A stretch of DNA of 64,000 nt, taken from positions 27,504,230 through 27,568,229 of the forward strand of contig CM032121.1 in NCBI GenBank assembly GCA_018894105.1, in the 5' to 3' direction. Numbering within the stretch: position 1 is the first letter of the stretch; the number at the start of each line of letters is the position of its first letter. The notes below the pieces were generated by a model. That model ran no database searches. It was not told the origin of the DNA and saw nothing but the letters and a program-made list of their open reading frames with translations. This stretch comes from Jacaranda mimosifolia. Its lineage: Eukaryota; Streptophyta; Magnoliopsida; Lamiales; Bignoniaceae. Below are positions 59,494 through 64,000 of this stretch, one piece after another. Made by a program: the position numbers and the translations under genes.

Positions 59494-61641
59494 TATTAGA
59501 ATAGTACCATATAGCCAATTAGAATGGCATGTAAACTATTTCACTTGGCACAATGTTGATTAAATGATATTCATTATAAATGATCATCTTTATCTTATGC
59601 TTAATTTGCTTCACTTACATTTAGTTGAAGCCCTTAGATCACATAAGACTACGGGACTTGGTCACGCACTGGGTGGTGATCATGAAACAAGTCTCACACA
59701 GTCGTGATCTTAAAATATTTCAAGTTATAGAATATTATGAGATAAGGCATTAAGATTCGGATAGACTTGAGCAATCCATGTTAGACATAGGTGCACGTTA
59801 GTAGGTACTTGTTAGAGAACAAGTTTACTGAAGATTTGCCCGGAGAATCCACTAGATAGTTGTAGTAGGAAGTCAGTAGTGGCAAGTTCTCTAGCTTACG
59901 TTAGTGAAAATAATTAGTCCTTTGACTAGATGATCGTGGTAATCTTATGTTTAGGTCCTCATACTTTGACTCTTCCTTGACCACTTTGCGGGTCATCCGG
60001 GTTGAGCTTGGGTATAAGCTACTTAAGCATAAAGGTTTGTGAGATCCAAGATGGGATCCGTCTCATCGTGGCTATGAAGGGCGAGTGCATCTCCTATGTA
60101 TTCTATAGTGATTGATTCCATGAAATTCTTGCGCAAGATAGTATGACAATTTGGAAAAAGAGTTTTTCAAAGAATAGGTCATAAAGTGGAATTAAACATT
60201 GGAATATAAACATAGTTATCGAGGCTTAAGGAACCGACAAATATCTTGCCCTACGCCTCTTTCGAGAGATAGGAGATAAAAGGATTGTATTTGCATGGTA
60301 AGCGTAGAGCTAGAATGGTTCTCCAAGAGCATATTCATTTTGGCCAATTAGTTGGATTCCATGGGCTTGAGATTGGACATCGACCATGGAGATTGGGTAC
60401 TCTTCAATTAATAGAGATTAATTGAATTGATTTTTTTGTTTACAGGAGTTTAAACTAATGTCAATATTTCGATATTCTAAATATCACAAGAGTTGTGAGC
60501 CCATGTCTAATGAATGGTAGAACCTAATTGATCACACACAAAAGCCAATAGGAAGTTCTATTTGATGAAGGGAATTTTCTAAGAGTTAGAAATTTCCACA
60601 TGACCGATTTTATGGAGGAAAAATGGTTAGCTAATTTTTTGTTATTTTGGCTTGATTGATTTAATTTTTAAATTGATAAAAATAATTTAAGGAGTTAAAT
60701 TAGACCAATTAAATTAAGGATTTAATTTAATTGATGACATATGACTATCAATTGGTCAACTTAAGGAGTTAAGTTAACACTTTCTAACTTAAAGAGTTAA
60801 GCTAGTTAACTTAAGGAGTTAAGTCAAGACTAATTAATTAAATTAAGGGGTTAATTTAATTAATGTGAAGAATTATTTTAGAGAGAAATTCAAAATAAAA
60901 GAGTTCATTTGGAATGCACTTAGAATTTATTTGGATGACATTTCATGGGATGAAATGAAGATTCCAAATGAAATTCAAATGTAAGTGAAATTCACATTTC
61001 ACATGCTCCATACTTTGCTTAGGTGGCGCCTCACCTCATGGGAGGTTGATGCCAACTAGCATTACACCTTCCCTTCTTTATAGATAGAGGATAGGCAGCC
61101 ACTTGGAAGAATGTATGCTAGATTCCACTTTTCCCTCAAAATTATATGATTTACTCATGTGTGGAAGTCTCACACTTTCTTCTTCACCCTCCATCCTAAA
61201 TTTTGGCCTCCATCATTTATTTTCTCCTTGTTTTTCCAGCTGACTAAGGATTGATTGGGATTTGCCTATGGTGTGATAATCTCATTAGAGGCTAGACAAT
61301 TAGATAGCTTTACTTTTGGATATCCACTGCAAGGGCATTTCTTGTTGAAATTTTTACTAAAGCTTTCCCAAGGTGTTGAGGAGGTTGTGTCCAAAATTTA
61401 ACAAATTTGGATGTGTTTTGATTGGGCAAAAGTTGTTGAGTTGCCGCTGTGCTAGAGGAAGATAGCTTTGAAGTGTTTAAGCCTTTCTTCCATTCTACCT
61501 TGGATTTTTGAGCATTCAAGGTATTTATTTTCTTTCAAATCCACTTTACAGCATGAATTGATCCTTGGGAGCTGTGTAGACAAGTTTTGATTTAGCTTTA
61601 TTTGCTTTATTTCATGGATCCTTATGCTACACACTCCTTCA
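59494..61641 (+). repeat. 3' LTR of the plus-strand copia element
   Basis: It runs from TATTAGAATAGT (TGTTGGAAT in the other LTR) to CACTCCTTCA and matches 52022-54205. The TTAAGGAGTTAA-type motif cluster lies at about 60685-60860. Confidence 0.88.
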
Positions 61642-64000
61642 AGATCACACTCTCCTTTCTCTTGGATCTACTTCTTCTACACCTTAGACCACCAAGTACA
61701 ACAACGTTTGCTCAAGGAAACTCTTTCAAAATGAGGCACAACAGCAGCAAAAATGAGCAAGGAACACTTTAGCTGCTGGTCCAAAGAATCCTTAAAAAAG
61801 CGTCTTAAATTAAAGGATCTAGCTCACCAACACTAAGCATTCTACATGTTGTGCCTATAAAGTTGATCCACATGCTAGATGCACTCTAGTTCCTCACTTA
61901 ATATGCTATAATATGGATGAGGAAGAAGAAGGAAGAAGGAAGAAAGTGTGAGGGATTTGGAAGAGAGTGAAGGTGGTTGGAGAAAATCTTGGGGAGAGGT
62001 TTTTCTCAACACATGAGGTATGGTTGGCCACTTAGTAGGGGTGATGGTGTATTTATAGTGTGATTTAAATACTCTTGGAAGCTTCCATCACGCTCTCCTC
62101 ACATTACCAACTTGCATGCCCACTTGCATGCTTGGTTGGAAGTTTAATTTCCAAAATTAAAATGCAAACTCATTATTTAAAAATAAACTCTTTCATTTTA
62201 ATTTTCCCTCCAAAATTAGATTCTCTCTTTAATTAAATTAACTGCTTAATTAAATTAAATTAACTTAACTTTTTAAGTTAATTAAATCAACTTAACTCCT
62301 TAAGTTGATTTAACTAATTAAATTGCCACATGGTACAAATTAAATTAACACCTTAATTTAATTAGTTTAATTTAACTCTTTAAATTAATTTGACTAATTT
62401 AACACTTAAATTAATTAAGCCATTGTGACAAACTCGTAATTAGTCAACCTGATCTTTCTTCAACACTTGACCACTCTAATTATTTAACTCCACAAGTAAT
62501 TTTTTTAATCTAATTAAAGTGTTCTAGACTTTAGCGTGTGACCCTTTAGGTTCACCAATTAGTTGGACATGGGCTCACAACTCTTTATGATTTATTGTAT
62601 ATCAAATATTCTGATTAGTTTAAACTATTTTAAACTAATCACTCTGTCAATTAATCCATATTAATTGAAGAGTACCCCATCTCCATAGTCGATGTATAGC
62701 ACAAGCATATGGAGTCCAACCAATTAGATAAATTAATTTTGGGGGTGAACCGTTACCATTTATGATTTTCGTGCAAATACAGTCCTTCCGTTTCCTATCT
62801 CCCGAAAGAGACTTGAGGCAAGATATTTGTCGATTCCCTAACAACCTTAATAACTATATATATATGTATATATCTATTCTTGATGTTCATTATGACCTTA
62901 AATTTAACTTTGGAAATCTCATTTTCTAAATTGTCATATCACATTACGCAAGGATTTCTTGGAATCAATCATCCTAGAATACGTAGGATATCAACCCATT
63001 CTTCACAGACAAGCGAAACGGACCCCTTCTCAGAACTCACCAACCTCCATACTTAGATAGCTTGCATCCAACCTAAGCCCCAAGTAACTTGCTATGTGGT
63101 TAGAGCAAAATCAAAGCACAAGAACCTAAATAGAAGGTTACCGTGGAACTTCAGGTGAAAGGACTAATTATATACATTGTCATAGGCGAGAGAATTTTCC
63201 ACTACCAACATGCCACTCCAACTACCTTGTGGATTCTCTAGGCAAGTCTTCAGTTGATTTATTCTCTAACAAGCACCTACTAATATGCATCTATGTCTAA
63301 CATAGATAGCCCATGAAACAGGGCAATATCCAACTCCTTGGAGTATGCATCATTAGTGCAAGTCTATCCAAATCTTAGATGCCTCGTCTCATAAGATTCT
63401 ATAACTTGGAATATTTGAAATCATGACCTTAGAGACTTATTTCATGATCACCATCATATGCATGACCAAGTCCTATAGTCTTACATGATTCAAAGGACCC
63501 AATCAAATGCATGTGAAGAAAATCATAAATGCATTAGATAAAGATGGGCATTTTATTGAATATCATTCAATCAAGGTTGAATCACAAGTAGAGTAATTTT
63601 ACAAGCCAATCCAATTGGCTTCTAGGGTACTATTCCAACACATCAACTACATAAAAATTAACTTTCTTAGTATGTTGAAAATATAAAATCCACTTGATAT
63701 AAAAATAAAGGAGTTTTTCACAATCAGGCTAGGATTTTTCTTGCAAAGGCAAAAATTATTTATTTTCATGATAGAGAAAAATTTCTTTCAAGACTAAAAA
63801 ATGATCCATCCTGCCTCCATCCCATACCAGTGAGGAGACTTCATAAAATTCATTGCTTTTGGCAAAAGTTTAAATCTCAAATATGACTAAAGGAGTCGAC
63901 ATGACGTTTGAACAATCAATTGATTTTGGTCAAACACTCAAGTTTCAGTACATAAACATCAAGCATATCAATCACTTTTGTAACTATTGGTAGTTCTCCA

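Larger units (their letters stand above)
52022..61641 (+). mobile_element. Ty1/copia element with long LTRs, plus strand
   Basis: LTRs 52022-54205 and 59494-61641 match each other and the copia LTRs elsewhere in the window. Between them lie primer site, leader, gag, integrase, reverse transcriptase, RNase H and polypurine tract in copia order. It is a relative of the element at 25420-37755 and keeps the polymerase section lost there. A clean 5-bp duplication is absent (TTCTA before, AGATC after). Gag and pol contain many stops and frameshifts. Confidence 0.88.
51854..63640 (-). mobile_element. Solo copia LTR inside family R copy 6, itself interrupted
   Basis: The pieces 51854-52021 and 61642-63640 together make one LTR of about 2.17 kb in minus orientation, related to 31501-33737. 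It is flanked by CATCG (51849-51853) and CATCA (63641-63645); the uninterrupted relative at 40161-43587 has CATCG at the matching point. No internal region belongs to it, so it is a solo LTR. Confidence 0.82.
51395..64000 (-). repeat. Family R LTR, minus copy 6, split by nested insertions
   Basis: 51395-51853 matches 40173-40630 and 63641-64000 continues the match from 40630 onward, in the same orientation. The 11.8 kb between is the solo copia LTR and the copia element within it. The copy runs past the window end. Confidence 0.8.

Noticed and set aside
1..64000. CRISPR arrays, tRNA or rRNA genes, bacterial-type operons
   Set aside because: No regularly spaced short identical repeats with unique spacers and no tRNA or rRNA sequence were seen; the content is plant nuclear DNA.

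Overview
The window is a stretch of plant nuclear genome made almost entirely of transposable elements. There is no operon structure, Shine-Dalgarno site, tRNA, rRNA or CRISPR array. The plant assignment rests on one cytochrome P450 exon that reads like the plant CYP81 family, on Tat-lineage Ty3/gypsy and Ty1/copia elements primed by initiator tRNA-Met, on an 8-bp-TSD hAT MITE, and on a plant LINE remnant. The species cannot be told from the sequence.

Layout. 1-1312: AT-rich intergenic DNA. 1313-12762: one complete but mutated Tat-lineage Ty3/gypsy retrotransposon on the minus strand (5-bp TSD ATATG). It has gag, protease, reverse transcriptase, two RNase H regions and integrase, an 82-bp tandem repeat array, and an extra ORF on the opposite strand with its own TATA box; a hAT MITE sits in its 3' LTR. 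12763-15990: very AT-rich DNA, probably intron or 5' flank of the P450. 16001-16621: 3' exon of a CYP81-like P450, intact to its stop codon. 16692-22725: a decayed Ty1/copia element (TSD ATGCA) inserted 71 bp past that stop codon; the likely poly(A) signal of the P450 now lies beyond it at 22762. 22726-25419: intergenic DNA with a relic of a gypsy-associated ORF and a minisatellite.

25420-37755: a minus-strand Ty1/copia element with LTRs of about 2.2-2.4 kb, interrupted in its leader by a solo LTR of the same family (31501-33737, TSD AAGGA). 37756-40160: unassigned DNA and a LINE zinc-binding-domain remnant. 40161-51394: a mosaic of TGTAACA-type long-LTR fragments in alternating orientation, including a roughly 2-kb-armed inverted repeat centred near 43.6 kb. 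51395-64000: another copy of that LTR, split by a solo copia LTR (51854-63640), which is itself split by a second copia element on the plus strand (52022-61641). This is a three-level nest.

No coding capacity in the mobile elements looks intact; every gag-pol is broken by stops, frameshifts or deletions. The only candidate host gene is the P450 exon. I found no new biological system. The most informative points are the insertion history, the antisense ORF with its own promoter in the Tat element, the displaced P450 poly(A) signal, and the inverted LTR arrays.
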